A stretch of DNA of 64,000 nucleotides from Plotosus lineatus (GCA_024760905.1 CM045737.1:11143726-11207725), one strand, 5' to 3'; positions 34,532 through 46,060 are shown, counted from the first letter of the stretch. The notes: generated by a model from the letters alone, not told the origin. Numbers and translations are program-made.

Positions 34532-34875
34532 GGGCAGTGGTGGTCTAGTGGTATAAGGCACCGGATCGCTGATCCAAAAGGTTGGGGATTCGAGTCCCAC
34601 TCTGCACAAGGTTGTCACTGTCCCCCCCCAGTGGAGCTAACTGGGTTATCAAAGGCTGGCCATGTGTCTCACTGTCTATGGTGTGAGGCATGCAAAAAGA
34701 ACAATTACTGACTTTCGACAAGAGTAGGCTGCAAAGCCGTCAGCGTGTTTCCGCCCTGCGATGGCCTGGTGAGCTGTCCAGGGTGTACTCTGCCCTCGCC
34801 CGAAGTTGGCTGGGATGAGCGCCAGCCTCCCCGCGACCCAAGTTAGGATTAAGCGGGTACAGAAAATTAACTGAA
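34532..34875 (+). mobile_element. tRNA-derived SINE upstream of the RTE LINE
   Basis: A box (tggtctagtggtataagg), B box (gggattcgagtccca), then the same body and HE1-type end as the copy at 30414. It lies between two target-like repeats (agtacagttaaag at 34519-34531 and aacaattaaagt at 34879-34890). Confidence 0.88.
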
Positions 34876-35046
34876 CTGAACAATTAAAGTATGCAGCCGT
34901 GAGGAGGACACAAGCAAGTGTTCTCTATCATGCCTCAAGCTCGGATAAATGCAGAGGGTTGTGTCAGGAAGGGCATCCAACGTAAAATCTGCGCAAGATC
35001 TGATTATGCAAATCACAAATATTAACTCCATACCGGATCGGTTGAG

Positions 35047-35329
35047 TGGGGCCGGTGGTGGAGTGGTTAGGGTGCTGCGCTCATGATGGAGAGGTTGTGA
35101 GTTCAAATCCCACTGAGACCCTCACTGTGCTAAGACCCCTGGGCAAGGTCTCAACCACAAGTGTGCCTCTGTTCAACCAGTAGTAAAATATACTGGGAAG
35201 GTAACCTGTGATGGACTAGCGTCCCATCCAGGAGGAGTTGAACTCCTGGTCGCTTCACGCGATGAAAACCGGGGATGAGCCACTATGGCTCGGGTATAAA
35301 ACCCCAACAGACTTTACCTACCTTTTACT
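35047..35329 (+). mobile_element. tRNA-derived SINE of a third family, inside the RTE 5' region
   Basis: A box (tggtggagtggttaggg), B box (gagttcaaatccc), and a body with gggcaaggtctcaaccac and ctgtgatggactagcgtcccatccag. The flanks are a 12-bp duplication, GGATCGGTTGAG (35035-35046) and GGATTGGTTGAG (35330-35341). The related mini-RTE at 61.75 kb shows the uninterrupted site. Confidence 0.9.
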
Positions 35330-35469
35330 GGATTGGTTGAGGCCCGGGTTAACAATGACCGCCATCAGTGCTGTTTTTGCAACAGGGTGCCGGTGGAAAT
35401 TGGACTACTGTTGGTCGAAGAAGGAGAAGCGGGAGGCGTGGCTGTAGGTGGAGAGAGAAGAGGAAAGGC

Positions 35470-38274
35470 ATGAGTCAAGGACTGAGAGTAGGGACTTTGA
35501 ATGTTTGAACTATGACAGGAAAAGGTACAGAGCTGGCTGACATGATGCAGAGGAGGAAGGTGGACATACTGTGTGTTCAGGAGACCAGGTGGAAAGGTAG
35601 CAAGGCTAGAAGCTTAGGAGCAGGTTTAAACTGTTTTATCATGGTGTGGATGGGAAGAGAAATGGAGTAGGAGTCATCTTGAAGGAGGGTTTGTCAGGAA
35701 TGTTCTAGAAGTGAAAAGAGTGTCAGACAAAGTGATGAGTCTCAAGTTAGAAATTGAAGGTGTGATGTTCAATGTTGTTAGTGCTTATGCCCCACAGGCA
35801 GGATGTGTGCTAGAAGAGAAGGAGAGATTCTGGAGTGAGTTAGATGAAGTGATGCAGAGTACCCCCAGAGGTGTATTGGTCATTGTCACAGTGGTCATTG
35901 GTGCAGACTTCAATGGACACGTTGGTGTAGGCAACAGAGGGGACGAGGAAGTGATGGGCAGGTTTGGTATCCAGGACAGGAACACAAGAAGAACGGATGT
36001 TGATAGATTTTGCAAAAAGGATGGAAATGGCTGTGGTGAATACTTTCTTCCAGAAGAGACAGGAGCATAAGGTGACTTATAAAAGCGGAGGTAGGAGCAC
36101 ACAGGTAGACTGCATCTTGTGTCGGCGATGTAATTTGAAGGAAGTCCGAGACTGCAAAGTAGTAGTGGGCGAGAGTGTTGCCAAACAGCATAGGATGGTG
36201 GTGTGCAGGATGATGCTGATGGTAAGGAAGGTGAAGAAGGCAAAGGCAGAGTAGAAGACAAAGTGGTGGAAGCTGAAAAAGAGAGTGTCGTGTTGTCTTC
36301 AAGGAGGAGTTGAAACAGGCTTTGGGTGGTCAAGAAGTGCTTCCAGATGACTGGACAATCACAGTAAAGGTGATCAGGGAGACACGTAGGAGAGCACTTG
36401 GTGTGTCCTCTGGAAGGAAAGTAGATAAGTGGACTTGGTGGTGGAATGAGGAAGTGTGTACAAGGGAAGAGGTTGGCTAAGAAGAATTGGGACATTGAGA
36501 TACTGAAAAGAGTAAACAGGAGTACAGGGAGACACAGCGTAAGGTGAAAGTAGCAGTGGCTAAGGCCAAACAGAGGGCGTATGATGACTTGTATGATAGG
36601 TTGGACAGTAATGAGGGAGAAAATGATTTATACAGGTTGGCACAGCAGAGAAATAGAGATGGGAAGGACATGCAGCAAGTTAGAGTAATAAAGGACAGAA
36701 AAAGAAATGTATTGACGAATGACAGAAGTGTGATGGAAAGATGGAAAGAGTACTCTGAAGAGCTGATGAATGAGGAAAATGAGAGAAAAACGAGTAGAAG
36801 AGGTGACCCTTGAGGACCAGGAAATAGCAAAGATTAAGGATGAAGTGAGGAGGGCATTGAAGAGGATGAAGAGTGCAAAGGAAGTTGGTCCTGATGACAT
36901 ACCTGTGGAGGTATGGAACTGTCTAGGAGAGGTAGCAGTAGATTTTCTGACAAGAGCATTCTACAAGGTCTTAGAGAGTGACCAGATGCCGGAGGAATGG
37001 AGGAGAAGTGTGCTGGTGCCCATTTTTAAGAACAAGGGAGGTTTGCAGAGTTGTGGCAACTACAGAGGGATAAAGTTGATGAGCCATACGATGAAGTTAT
37101 GGGAAAGAATAGTGGAAGCTAGACTAAGGGCAGAGGTCAGAATTTGTGAACAACAGTTCAGTTTCATGCCCAGAAAGATCACCACAGATCCAGTGTTTGC
37201 TTTGAGGATGTTAATAGAGAAGGACAGAGAAGGTCAGAGGGAGCTGCATTGTGCCTTTGTGCCTCTGGAGAAAGCATCTGACAGGGTGCCAAGAGAAGAA
37301 CTGTGGTATTGCATGAGGAAGTCTGGAGTGGCAGAGAAGTATGTTAGAGTGGTGCAGGACATGTGTGAGAGATGTAAGACAGTGGTTGAGGTGTGCTGTC
37401 GGCGTGACCGAAGAATTCAAGTTGGAAGTGGGACTGCATTAAGGATCAGTTCTGAGCCCCTTCTTGTTTGCTCTGGTGATGGATAGGCTGACAGACGAGA
37501 TTAGACAAGGATCTCCATGGACTATGATGTTTGCAGGTGACATTGTGAGCTGTAGTGAGAGCAGAGAACAAGTGCAGGAAAATCTAGAGAGGTGGAGATA
37601 TGCCCTGGAAAGGAGAGGAATCAGGTTAGCCTCAGTAAGTCAGAATACATGTGTGTGAACCAGAAGGACCCAAGAGGAACGTTGCGGTTAAAGGGAGCAG
37701 AGATAAAGAAGGTGGAGGATTTTAAGTACTTAGGCTCAACAATCCAGAGCAATGGAGAGTGTGGAAAACAGGTGAAGAAGCGTGTGCAGGCAGGTTGGAA
37801 TGGTTGGAGAAAAGTGTCCGGTGTGATAGGAGGGTGTCAGCAAGAATGAAAGGAAAAGAGTACAAGATGGTGATGAGGCCAGCGATGTTGTATGGTTTAG
37901 AAACAGTGGCACTGAGGAAAAGACAGGAGGCAGAGCTGGACGTAGCACAGATAAAAATGTTGAGGTTCTCTTTGGGAGTAACGAGGATGGATAAGATCGG
38001 GAATGAGTACATCAGAGGGACAGTACATGTAAGAGGTTTTGGAGACAAAGTCAGAGAGGCTAGATTGAGATGGTTTGGACATGTACAGAGGAGGGATAGT
38101 GAATATATTGGTATTAGGATACTGAGGTTGGAACTACCAGGCAGAAGGCCGAGAAGAAGAACAAAGAAGAGATTTATGGATGTGGTCAAGGAGGACATGA
38201 AGGTCGTTGGCGTAAGAGAAGATGCAGAGGACAGGGTGAGATGGAGACAGATGATTTGCTGTGGCGACCCCTGA
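35470..38274 (+). pseudogene. RTE endonuclease/reverse transcriptase polyprotein, frameshifted
   Basis: An APE-type endonuclease starts near 35470 (MSQGLRVGTLNV, an in-frame stop, then LADMMQRRKVDILCVQETRW) and continues with NVVSAYAPQAG and ADFNGHVG. The RT follows: KSAKEVGPDDIPVEVWNCLG, EWRRSVLVPIFKNKGGLQSC, NYRGIKLMSHTMKLWER. A palm motif reads MMFAGDIVSCSE where FADD is expected, so one catalytic Asp is Gly. The C-terminal part reads YLGSTIQSNGECGKQVKKRV and LRWFGHVQRRDSEYIGIRIL. At least six frame breaks (for example near 36255-36540, 37440-37490 and 37600-37640) show it is dead. Confidence 0.88.
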
Positions 38275-41200
38275 AGGGAACAGTCGAAAGTAAAAGAAGT
38301 ACAGTTAAAGCATAACAACAATAAAGATAAGAATTTTAACTTTTGTGGTGGTGAGCAGTTGGCATACGTAAATGTTGGAGAGGAGAAGCGGATCCGCTCC
38401 CATAACAGAGAGGGAGAGAGGAAACGGATCCCCCCTCCATAACAGCTTCAGGTGAATCAGTCAAAGGTGTTTTTTTTTTCTCTTGCTACTCTGACATGGA
38501 TTGCTGAACATTTCTAACGTGGCTTGTTTATTCCTTCTTTTCAAAACCTTAGGAAGTGGCTCATGACCTCATCGTTAAAGGTGTTTGCAGCGATACATAG
38601 TATCAACAACTTTCAGACTTCCCCCGAACAGTGCTAGCTTTATCAGGGTGATGCATAGTATCAACAACTTCCAGACTTCCAGAAAGCGCACATTTCCCTT
38701 TCCTCTCGGTCTTGTTTTTTGTCGTGCTTTTTTAGCGTTCGACTTCCGGATTTTGGTCGACTTCCAGGACAAAAAGCTCTAGATTTTTTTGGTCGAATTC
38801 CGATTTGTTCGACCTCTAAAGCGTTTGAGTACTGAGGTACCACTCTACGTACATCACCGGTCAGAGTCGGAATAAAAACTCAATCTAATTCATGTAAGCA
38901 CACAAAATTTCGGTGAACAAAACAGTCATTGCTTTTTGATTTGAAGTGAAAAGAAAACGTAGTTTTGACCTACTAGACCATACATGGGAAACACAAAGGT
39001 TTATTTATTTCTTTCTTCCAGGATGCAGTCGTTTCACTCCTTAAAGCCCACCCACACACGCCACCATTGGATCTCCTGGAAGCTCCACCTTCAGGCTGTG
39101 CCTAATCCTATATTTTACTTAACTGATAGTTAATACTTAATCATTAACTATTTCAATGTATCACTGACTTATCTAAACCTTCATAAGTTGGGAATCTGAT
39201 ACAGCTGGATTTTTTGGATACAAATTTTTTCCCTACCTTCCGTGTTTGTACCTGGGATTCTAGTTGATTTGGAATGTTAGTAGTTATGAATCTTATAACC
39301 GCTGTAAGCTTTAAAGCACAGGCAGAAATTATGTCTATACCAAGCACATGTTTGGAAATTTGCCTGCTATCTTTATTCCCATCAGCAGTCTGAAATCACA
39401 TCCATCAATCAAACATCTTGCTGGTGGGACTTTGTTTGTGTTCTTTTGGGAACCAGGTTAAGTCACTGGTTCATGTACTCCATCCCTCTGCAGTACCCCT
39501 GAATAAACTAATCAAGGTTGACAGCAGCATGCACCACAACAGTTTGGGTTCCAGTGATTAAATCTGGCAAGATTCCAAACTGTATGATATGTAATAAGTA
39601 GTGCATTCTACAAAAAACTTTTACTTCCTGTAATCTACAGTGCCGGACACAAGTTTCGAAGTCAGTCACATTTAATTTTCCATCTGAAATTGCAGCACAG
39701 ATGAACTGCTTCCTTGACATGTCTGAAGAAAAGGCATGATGTTTTTTGGATGAATTCTGAAAGTATTATGCACAGTGGACTGTGCAACGTGATGAAATAG
39801 GAGGCTACCAATCTTTACCTCTCAAAGTTTGTACCTTACTGCTTAATGTTCCCATAACTATAACACTGGCTCCAAGTCACAGTTGGCTCCATGCACAAAT
39901 TTACATCCAAAAAACTGTTTGTTCATAAATCAAAAGAAGAAAAACAATGTCCACACTTGTTATACTATCCTACTGAGGACCGTTCATTGGCAACTGCTCT
40001 CACCTCAGGAACAGTTTTTAGCTTTAAGTTTTAAAGTTTTGTTTAAAAGCTGATTTACTGATGTGGGAACAAGTCAGATGTCTCCCAAAAGGTCAAAATC
40101 ATCAGATGTTTAAGGACAATATGAGGGCATTTGGTCCCCATGAACATATAAAACCATGCCCATACTCACGTTGACGAATTAAAATTCCGGCCCATGTGAG
40201 GACAGAGGTTACATGAGCTGGGTGGGGGTCTACTGGAAAATGTGTTTTTCATATTTCTTTCTTTCAGGTTTTTTTTTTCCTTCCAACATTCGGTACAGAC
40301 TGCCTCTATGCCCTCCCCACCATCTCATTTGTTGGATGGCGGAATCCAGTCCTCACCAGCTGTAAATATAGACTTCTCATGTCTTCTAGTGATTTAACTG
40401 TTGAATGTGTTGTTGTTGTTGTTGGGGGCTTTTTTTTGTAGTAAAGCTGTGTTGTTCGTGCCTTTGAAGGGAGGGGTGGGTGGGGATTACTCGTAGTGTT
40501 CGACATGCTCATGAAGTCTGTTCTCCGGTTTGGTTGTCACTGCTTCAAGTCTTTTTGCTGCATTAATTTCTTCTCTTTCTCTGTTTATCACTTTGGCTGT
40601 CCTCTCAAATGCATTCTGCCTCATTACTACCTCGTGTTCAGAAAGGGGTCATTTTGTACCTCCACCTCTTTAACTGAGGTTTTTTCTCAGCCACCCAAAT
40701 CCCCCTTTCTCTCTCTCTCTCTCTCACTTCTCACTTCTCACTTTTTCCTCTCCATCATACATTCCAATTCTGGAAGTCTTGAGCTTCTCTCACCCCCACC
40801 TTTAGATGCCCTTATTTTGCTCTCGTAATTTCTTTCGCAGCACTAGGGTACATACAAATTACACGCTCTCTGCAGTGTGGCTTCTCTCGTTTGGCTCTAA
40901 TACTCGACAATTCTCAGTTAAGAGCTTGCTTGGATGATCTTCACGGCAGTATATTTAAATAGGAACAACTAAGTGGAGTAATCTAATGTAAGCACTCTGG
41001 CGGAGATATCAAGTTAGTTCATATGTCTTAACTTGGACTGGAGTCTGCAGATATTATTATCCAAAATTACATTTACCAAACATTTACTTCATTATTTTTA
41101 ACAATGGACTTAAAATTAATACTTCAATGATGCTCCCACTGAAGATAAACACACTTTGGTATTATTTAACTATACTCGACTGTATGTATCCTGCACTATT

Positions 41201-41800
41201 TACATATGCACGGGTTGGGATACATCACATCAGGGTGGGTTTCCTGTCGAATCTAGTTCCTGTCAATGTTTGTTCCTCATAACGTCTCAAGGAGTTTTTT
41301 CTTTGCCATTTTAACTGTAGTTTTTAGTTTGTAGCTTGACCATCAGGCACTAAATAAATAAAGTGAAACTGAACTGATTTTTTATAAGACAATAAGAGAT
41401 ACTGAATAATAGCCCTTGTATTATCTCTGTCCCGCTCCAAAACAAACATCTGGTATTTCCAGGCTATTAAATCTGTTTGGCCAATTTAAGCCTAGTCCTG
41501 CTTTCTTTTCCATCATCTCCATTTTTCTGTCGATTGTCCAGCTCTCGCCACAAATCAAGAAAAATAAAAGCTCTCTCTCTCTCTCTCTCTCTCTGTTTCT
41601 TCTTTCTTTCTGTTGCTCCCTCTGTCTTCTGTCTCTCTCTGTCTCTCTTTTCTTCTCCCTGACTCTTTCTCCCTCTGTCTCTCCCCCCCCTTCCCTCATT
41701 CCCATCTCAAAAAAACATCTCCCTCTGCCAGCTCCATTAGAGAACGAGATTCCTGAACCTCCACAGGGATCTTTCCTGGATTTGCGGTGAAGGAACGCTC

Positions 41801-41802
<2 letters not shown>

Positions 41803-41849
<47 letters not shown>
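41803..41849. repeat. (CA)n microsatellite
   Basis: About 23 CA units. Confidence 0.95.
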
Positions 41850-41851
<2 letters not shown>

Positions 41852-42136
41852 GCACACGTTTCTCTCTCACACTCACTGACAGCCCACATTGCCTTAGGCA
41901 TTTATGGCAGCTTATTTGGTGTCTCAGCCCTGACTGAGGAATTATTAAGGGATAACGATATTATTCCAACAGCCCTTTTTTTCCTCACAGTTCTTGAGAA
42001 AGTACTCTCAGAAGGAAAGAATGGAGAAACAGTGAATATATCAGATTTGTCATAGAATTATGTTCTTTTCCTCAACAATTTATGAGAATTCTGAGTGAAT
42101 AGATTTGTTGTTCATGTTGATTCGCTAATCAGAGAC

Positions 42137-42235
42137 CATTCATTCATTTTCTGAACCGCTTAACCCTAATTTGGTTCATGAGGACGCTGGCGCCCATCTC
42201 ATCCGACTCTGGTTCAGGATCAGGATGAACTAGAA
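42137..42235 (-). mobile_element. SINE tail fragment, HE1-like
   Basis: It contains cattcattttctgaaccgcttaaccctaatttggttcatgagg followed by ctggcgcccatctcatccgactctgg. Confidence 0.65.
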
Positions 42236-42729
42236 CACCAACTGACCCAGGTGTCCCTGCCTGTCAATCAGTGTCTGATCTTAATAATATTCTTGTGGAT
42301 GAATGATTACAAATCTATGCAGTCCTCATTCCAAAATCTAGTGGATGGCCTTCCAAAAAGAGAGAAATTTGTTATAACACCAAAGAAGAATGAAACCTGA
42401 AGTCCAGTGATCAAGAAACACATTGGTGTTAGAGCACACGTTTGTGGACACTTGACAATATCTTGTAGTGTTTGTTCTACAGTAAGTGTTTAAAATGAAT
42501 ATGGTCAATGGTTTAAGCGATCGTTTTTAGTGTTGACATCCAAAAGGCATGCAGGGAAGTAAAATAGAATGCCTGATTTCAAGCTGTCTGGCTGGCGAGT
42601 CTCTTCATTCTGATTGGTCAGCACCTAGTGGACGTGTTTTATGGAAAACCTAAAGTACTCTTACAAAAAGGTTGTATGCTGAGCTCTGAGCATTGATTAA
42701 TTGTGACACTGTGTTTGTGTATGTTTCAG

Positions 42730-42811
42730 GAGACAGCCACCAACAGTGCCTTCCCCGAAGCCACACGAACATGAAAGAATCCCAAACAATAAAGGAACAA
42801 GGACCGAGTGA
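42730..42811 (+). CDS. dnm3: dnm3 terminal coding exon
   Basis: The acceptor tatgtttcAG (42728-42729) is followed by G, completing the Arg codon left open at 31678. The frame then reads RQPPTVPSPKPHEHERIPNN and KGTRTE before TGA at 42809-42811. Joined, the tail reads …PSIPRRQPPTVPSP…, which aligns with the PSVPSRRPPPSPT run near the end of mammalian dynamin-3. The six visible exons add up to 906 nt, a whole number of codons. The intron before it is 11 kb and contains the RTE/Tigger nest. The final residues (ERIPNNKGTRTE) differ from the mammalian …SLLD ending, so an alternative last exon is possible. Confidence 0.72.
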
Positions 42812-43280
42812 GCGCTTCTGCCAAAAACATTGTTGGTGTTTGAACAAATTTCTCTCTGCTTACTTTTAATGAGAGTTTTAGAGGTGGTACACTGTATGCA
42901 AACCCACCTTGTAATGTACATATTATGTTTTGTTTTGTTTTTTTACCCAGCACTGCTCATATGTTGGTATGCATTTTCTACTGTAGCCTGAAGCCCACCA
43001 CCTCCAAAGCCACACCCTTACTTTTACCCTTCACCCTGGTTCTGAATGAGATGTCATGAACTAGAATTAAGAATCTGATGGCTCAGGTTATCACTGGTAA
43101 ACAAAAGTTCGGAAATATGTTTTATTCATGTCGTGTTTTGAAAAAGTCTTCATCTGTCTGTGTGCCATCCTTAATACTGGTGTGATTGGGAGAAAGAAAC
43201 TGGGTGTGAGGGTGTGCCAAAAGTACTCCGTTTTGTAAATACTGCCTAAGAATTATTAAAAGGATCATTATGTGTGTATA
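42812..43280 (+). other. dnm3: Probable dnm3 3' UTR
   Basis: Sequence after the dynamin stop with no coding content. An ATTAAA hexamer at 43255-43260 is followed by a GU-rich tgtgtgta at about 43270, a plausible cleavage and polyadenylation site. Mammalian dnm3 messages can have much longer 3' ends, so this end is tentative. Confidence 0.35.
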
Positions 43281-43830
43281 CAAGTCACTGTTCATTCCAA
43301 ACAAGAAACAGTAAGAATGCACTGGAGTCATTTCTCATCAACAGTAAATACATTATTGCACTTAGGGTTGTGGTGGACCTGGACTGTATCATCTTAACAC
43401 TCACTGGATGGCATACAAAATGCCAGTCCGTGTCAGGACATCACAGACCCACATGAAGACACAACTTCAGAGCTATGAGGTGTCATCCCTCCCGATGCCT
43501 AGAAGCATTTTTCTCTGATTAACGAGGACACCAATCTAGTTATCATCCCTAAAGATCGAGCCTGGAGGTGGACACTCCTGTTTCTTTTATCTCCTAATCG
43601 AATGGCTGATGTCACACTGTTGGAATCTATGTAAAATGGTATCAAGACTATTTGTCTTGCTGTTAATCACTACCACACACCACCGCCTCTAAAACAGACC
43701 TGAAGGTACCACTGACCTCTAGTGGGCTTTAATTGCTTCGCACCTACCATGGACAAAATGAGGGAAGTGAAGTCAGCATTCCAGAAATGGCACCCGAGAA
43801 AAAGAACATGAATATAAAGTTTTAAAAGTT
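43281..43830. other. Intergenic, nothing recognised
   Basis: Non-coding sequence after the probable dnm3 3' end. Confidence 0.5.
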
Positions 43831-43831
43831 C

Positions 43832-44162
43832 ATTCAATTCATTCATTTTTTTAAAACCATTTATTTCTAATTAAGATTGAAGGGAAGCTGGCACCCATCT
43901 CAGCCAACTCTGGGTGAGGGCGGAGAATAGCCTGGACAACTCACACGGCCAACACACAACCATTCACTCACACCTTGGGATGATTTGGAATAGCCAGATA
44001 GCTTACTGTGCATGTTTTTGGACTATGGGAGAAAACTGGAGTATCTGCTGGAAACCCACGCAAGCACAGGGAGAACATTCAAAGTCCACAGTGAAACACT
44101 TGAGCCCAGGAATCGAACCCAGGCCTTCTGACTGTGAGACAGATGAGCTGCTGCATCATGCT
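43832..44162 (-). mobile_element. SINE, HE1-like, nearly complete
   Basis: Reverse copy: tail cattcaattcattcattttt…taattaagattgaagggaagctgg, body catgtttttggactatggg…, head gaatcgaacccaggccttctgactgtgag. Confidence 0.8.
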
Positions 44163-44168
44163 GCACTG

Positions 44169-44309
44169 GTTCTTTTATATGTCTCTCAGCACAGACCGTG
44201 AGAGACATGACCGGCATTTCATAATACAGTTAGCTGAAGCAGTGACAGCCCGCTGACAGTGGGGCTTGAACCTCCACCAACACCCTACCACCGGGCCACC
44301 ACTGCCCAG
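44169..44309 (-). mobile_element. Head fragment of the RTE-tailed SINE family
   Basis: It matches the head half of the 61.0-kb SINE in reverse (ttatatgtctctcagcacagaccgtgagagacatg…gggcttgaacctcc…gggccaccactgccc). Confidence 0.7.
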
Positions 44310-45226
44310 TTTTAAAAGTTATACAACTGAAAGAAGTTTTTTTATAAGTTATATAAATATTTTATAACTGTTGTATTGTGTGTGGGGTTTTTTTTTTTTT
44401 CAATCATGTGGCTCATTTTGCTCCTTGTAATAGTTTATTTATCATGAGGGTATTTCAGAAGGTTTTCAGCTTCACTCTGTTCATATCACAGGAGAAACAT
44501 TGTTTTTGCATTATTTTTCACCAGAGTCTTTAATTTTAGTGAACTTGGTTCAAGAATTTTCATGCTTCATTATCTCATCACAGAAGTCGTTCATATCTCA
44601 AGCTTCCAAATGAATCATCACTGAAAATGGTGACCACTCAAGTGGGATTTCAGTTTCGGAAACTGATGAGTAATGTGCATGGGGTGATGGGTCAAAGCCA
44701 CACCACTGTCACCTTTAAACTTTGCTTGGTTGCTTCACACATATGAGTTTTATGGACAGTGATATAAGGCTTATAGTATATTGTAATCTCCAAAATGGGA
44801 GTCATGCCACTGTTTCTGGCAATGAAAAGTGAGGAACCCTCAGCCTTGAGGTACCTTCGGAGCAAACTAGTTCCTAGAGAACATTAGCAGGATGAAAAAC
44901 CTTGAAAAGATAAAATATTACCTTGCTTGCTAGACATCATAATATTATTTTGGGTTGAATGTTAAAATTGTGCAGGTTACAACATTGACATGAGAATCAA
45001 ATGTTCCAGATTATCGGCCGTTACGTAGAACCTCTTGAAGTTGGAACCTGCATGATGACAACCTGACATCGAGAGTCTAATGAACATTCTGATTTACTGA
45101 GGCTGCGAGATGAGTGAGCCACTCCCCTGTTTAAAAATTGATGCCTTCAAATATCAGGTAGGCTGTGTTGGACAAACCAGCAAGAGTAAGCTAGAATTCA
45201 AAAGAATCTGACACACACACATATAT
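44310..45226. other. Intergenic, nothing recognised
   Basis: Non-coding, no clear repeat. Confidence 0.5.
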
Positions 45227-45297
45227 ACTGGTCCCTCTCAAAAAATTAGCATATTGTGATAGAGTTCATTATTTTCTGTAATGTACTGATAAAGTGT
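45227..45297 (+). mobile_element. Tc1 left-end fragment
   Basis: ctggtccctctcaaaaaattagcatattgtgatagagttcattattttctgtaatgtactgataaag is the first 70 bp of the Tc1 family found at 17.1 and 55.5 kb, ending abruptly at a Tigger-like piece. Confidence 0.85.
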
Positions 45298-46060
45298 TAA
45301 TGGGGAGGGACCAAGACCACCTCCTCCCCGCCATTGCCGATTTCCGCGAAGGAGGATCAACCCCCGACCAATGTATACATACATGAATATGTGTATATAA
45401 TATCAATAAATACATATTCAATGCTATAAATGCTTATAATCATCATATCTTATCCCCGTAGGGTAGTGTAGCAATTGGCCTCTTCCAGAGAAGATTAACC
45501 GGGACGCGAGAACGCTTGCTACTTGTCCCCAGAAACACGCTGACGGCTTTGCAGCCTACTCTTTTTACGAAAGTCAGCAATGGTTATTTTACATGCCTCT
45601 CACCAATAGTCAGTGAGAGACATGCCCCGCCTTTGATAACCCAGTTAGCTGTACTGAGGGGACAGTGACAACCCTGTGGGAACTCGAACCCCAACCTTAG
45701 GATCAGCGATCCTGCACCCTATCCACTGGACCACCACTGCCCAATGCTTATAATATCAATTAAACATTCAATAATAATGCCTAAGATGTAAATAAAATAT
45801 AAATATACATATACAGATGCGCGCGTACACACTCAGATGTGCACCTCATATCAAAATTTAAGTAGTTTTGTTAGGGGGTTTTATGTTTTTTTTTTTGTTG
45901 TTGTTGTTTTTGTTTGTTGGGGGTTGGACAATTGGCCTTGATTTGCCGCATTGTCCTTAACTTTTTCCTAAATTTCCTTATTTTTCAATGAATATTTTTG
46001 AAAAACCTGCGATGCACTGAAGCTGCAGAAACTGAAGCACAAAGTAGCGAGGGATCACTG
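45298..46060 (+). mobile_element. Tigger-like element, family A, with nested SINE
   Basis: The left terminus was cut off at the Tc1 fragment; the right end …gcaaagtagcgagggatcactg-like (cacaaagtagcgagggatcactg) is kept. The interior matches the family A copies at 16.4 and 23.9 kb. A SINE at 45441-45742 is flanked by aatgcttataat duplications. Confidence 0.8.
45441..45742 (-). mobile_element. SINE with 12-bp target duplication
   Basis: The body and head (gggaactcgaaccccaaccttaggatcagcgatcctgcaccc, reversed) match the 61.0-kb SINE; the tail part differs (catcatatcttatccccgtaggg…). It is flanked by AATGCTTATAAT at 45429-45440 and 45743-45754. Confidence 0.85.

Larger units (their letters stand above)
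34891..38297 (+). mobile_element. RTE-type LINE, nearly full length
   Basis: It begins atgcagccgtgagg, has a 5' region containing gtcaggaagggcatccaacgtaaaa, an endonuclease and reverse transcriptase region, and ends gctgtggcgacccctgaagggaacagtcgaaagtaaaagaag. The order and coding sequence are those of the abundant fish RTE (Expander-type) LINEs. A SINE interrupts the 5' region at 35047-35329. The target repeat agtacagttaaag follows at 38298-38310. Confidence 0.9.
33781..38845. mobile_element. Tigger-like element (5 kb) hosting several nested insertions
   Basis: TA precedes the left end CAGTGGTGCCTCAGTACTC. The right end …TTTGAGTACTGAGGTACCACTC is followed by TA. Subterminal ggctggtcgaattccaaatccgc (left) mirrors ttttggtcgaattccgatttg (right). 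The original element must have been short, since most of the interval is an inverted LTR pair, a SINE and an RTE LINE. Confidence 0.85.
38846..42729. other. dnm3 last intron, 3' part
   Basis: Non-coding. It holds a poly-pyrimidine/(CT)n block (about 40700-40735 and 41573-41720), a (CA)n tract (41803-41849) and a SINE fragment at 42137-42235. Two acceptor-like sites with short open frames (39021 and 40268) were examined and not accepted as exons. Confidence 0.5.

Noticed and set aside
35785..36495. 236-codon open frame on -
   Set aside because: Antisense shadow of the RTE polyprotein; Ser/Pro/Leu-rich without a domain.
39022..39140. Possible dnm3 exon after tttcttccAG
   Set aside because: In the phase required by the exon ending at 31678 it reads MQSFHSLKPTHTRHHW…, not proline-rich. 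The better-looking frame (AHPHTPPLDLLEAPPSGCA) is out of phase.
39508..39720. 70-codon open frame on - (MSRKQFICAAISDGKLNV…)
   Set aside because: No family recognised, no supporting splice or neighbour signal; length is within chance expectation.
40269..40400. Possible alternative last dnm3 exon with SMPSPPSHLLDGG
   Set aside because: The acceptor is followed by a T run, the frame starts FFFSF, and the match to dynamin tails is only a short Pro/Ser stretch. The exon at 42730 fits better.
41740..41790. Short frame …LPAPLENEIPEPPQGSFLDL near a ctctgccAG acceptor
   Set aside because: It resembles a dynamin C-terminus in composition, but the frame does not agree with the splice phase and the region is CT-rich low complexity.
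41421..41876. 151-codon open frame on - with (CV)n and RERERE runs
   Set aside because: Translation of (CA)n and (CT)n microsatellites.
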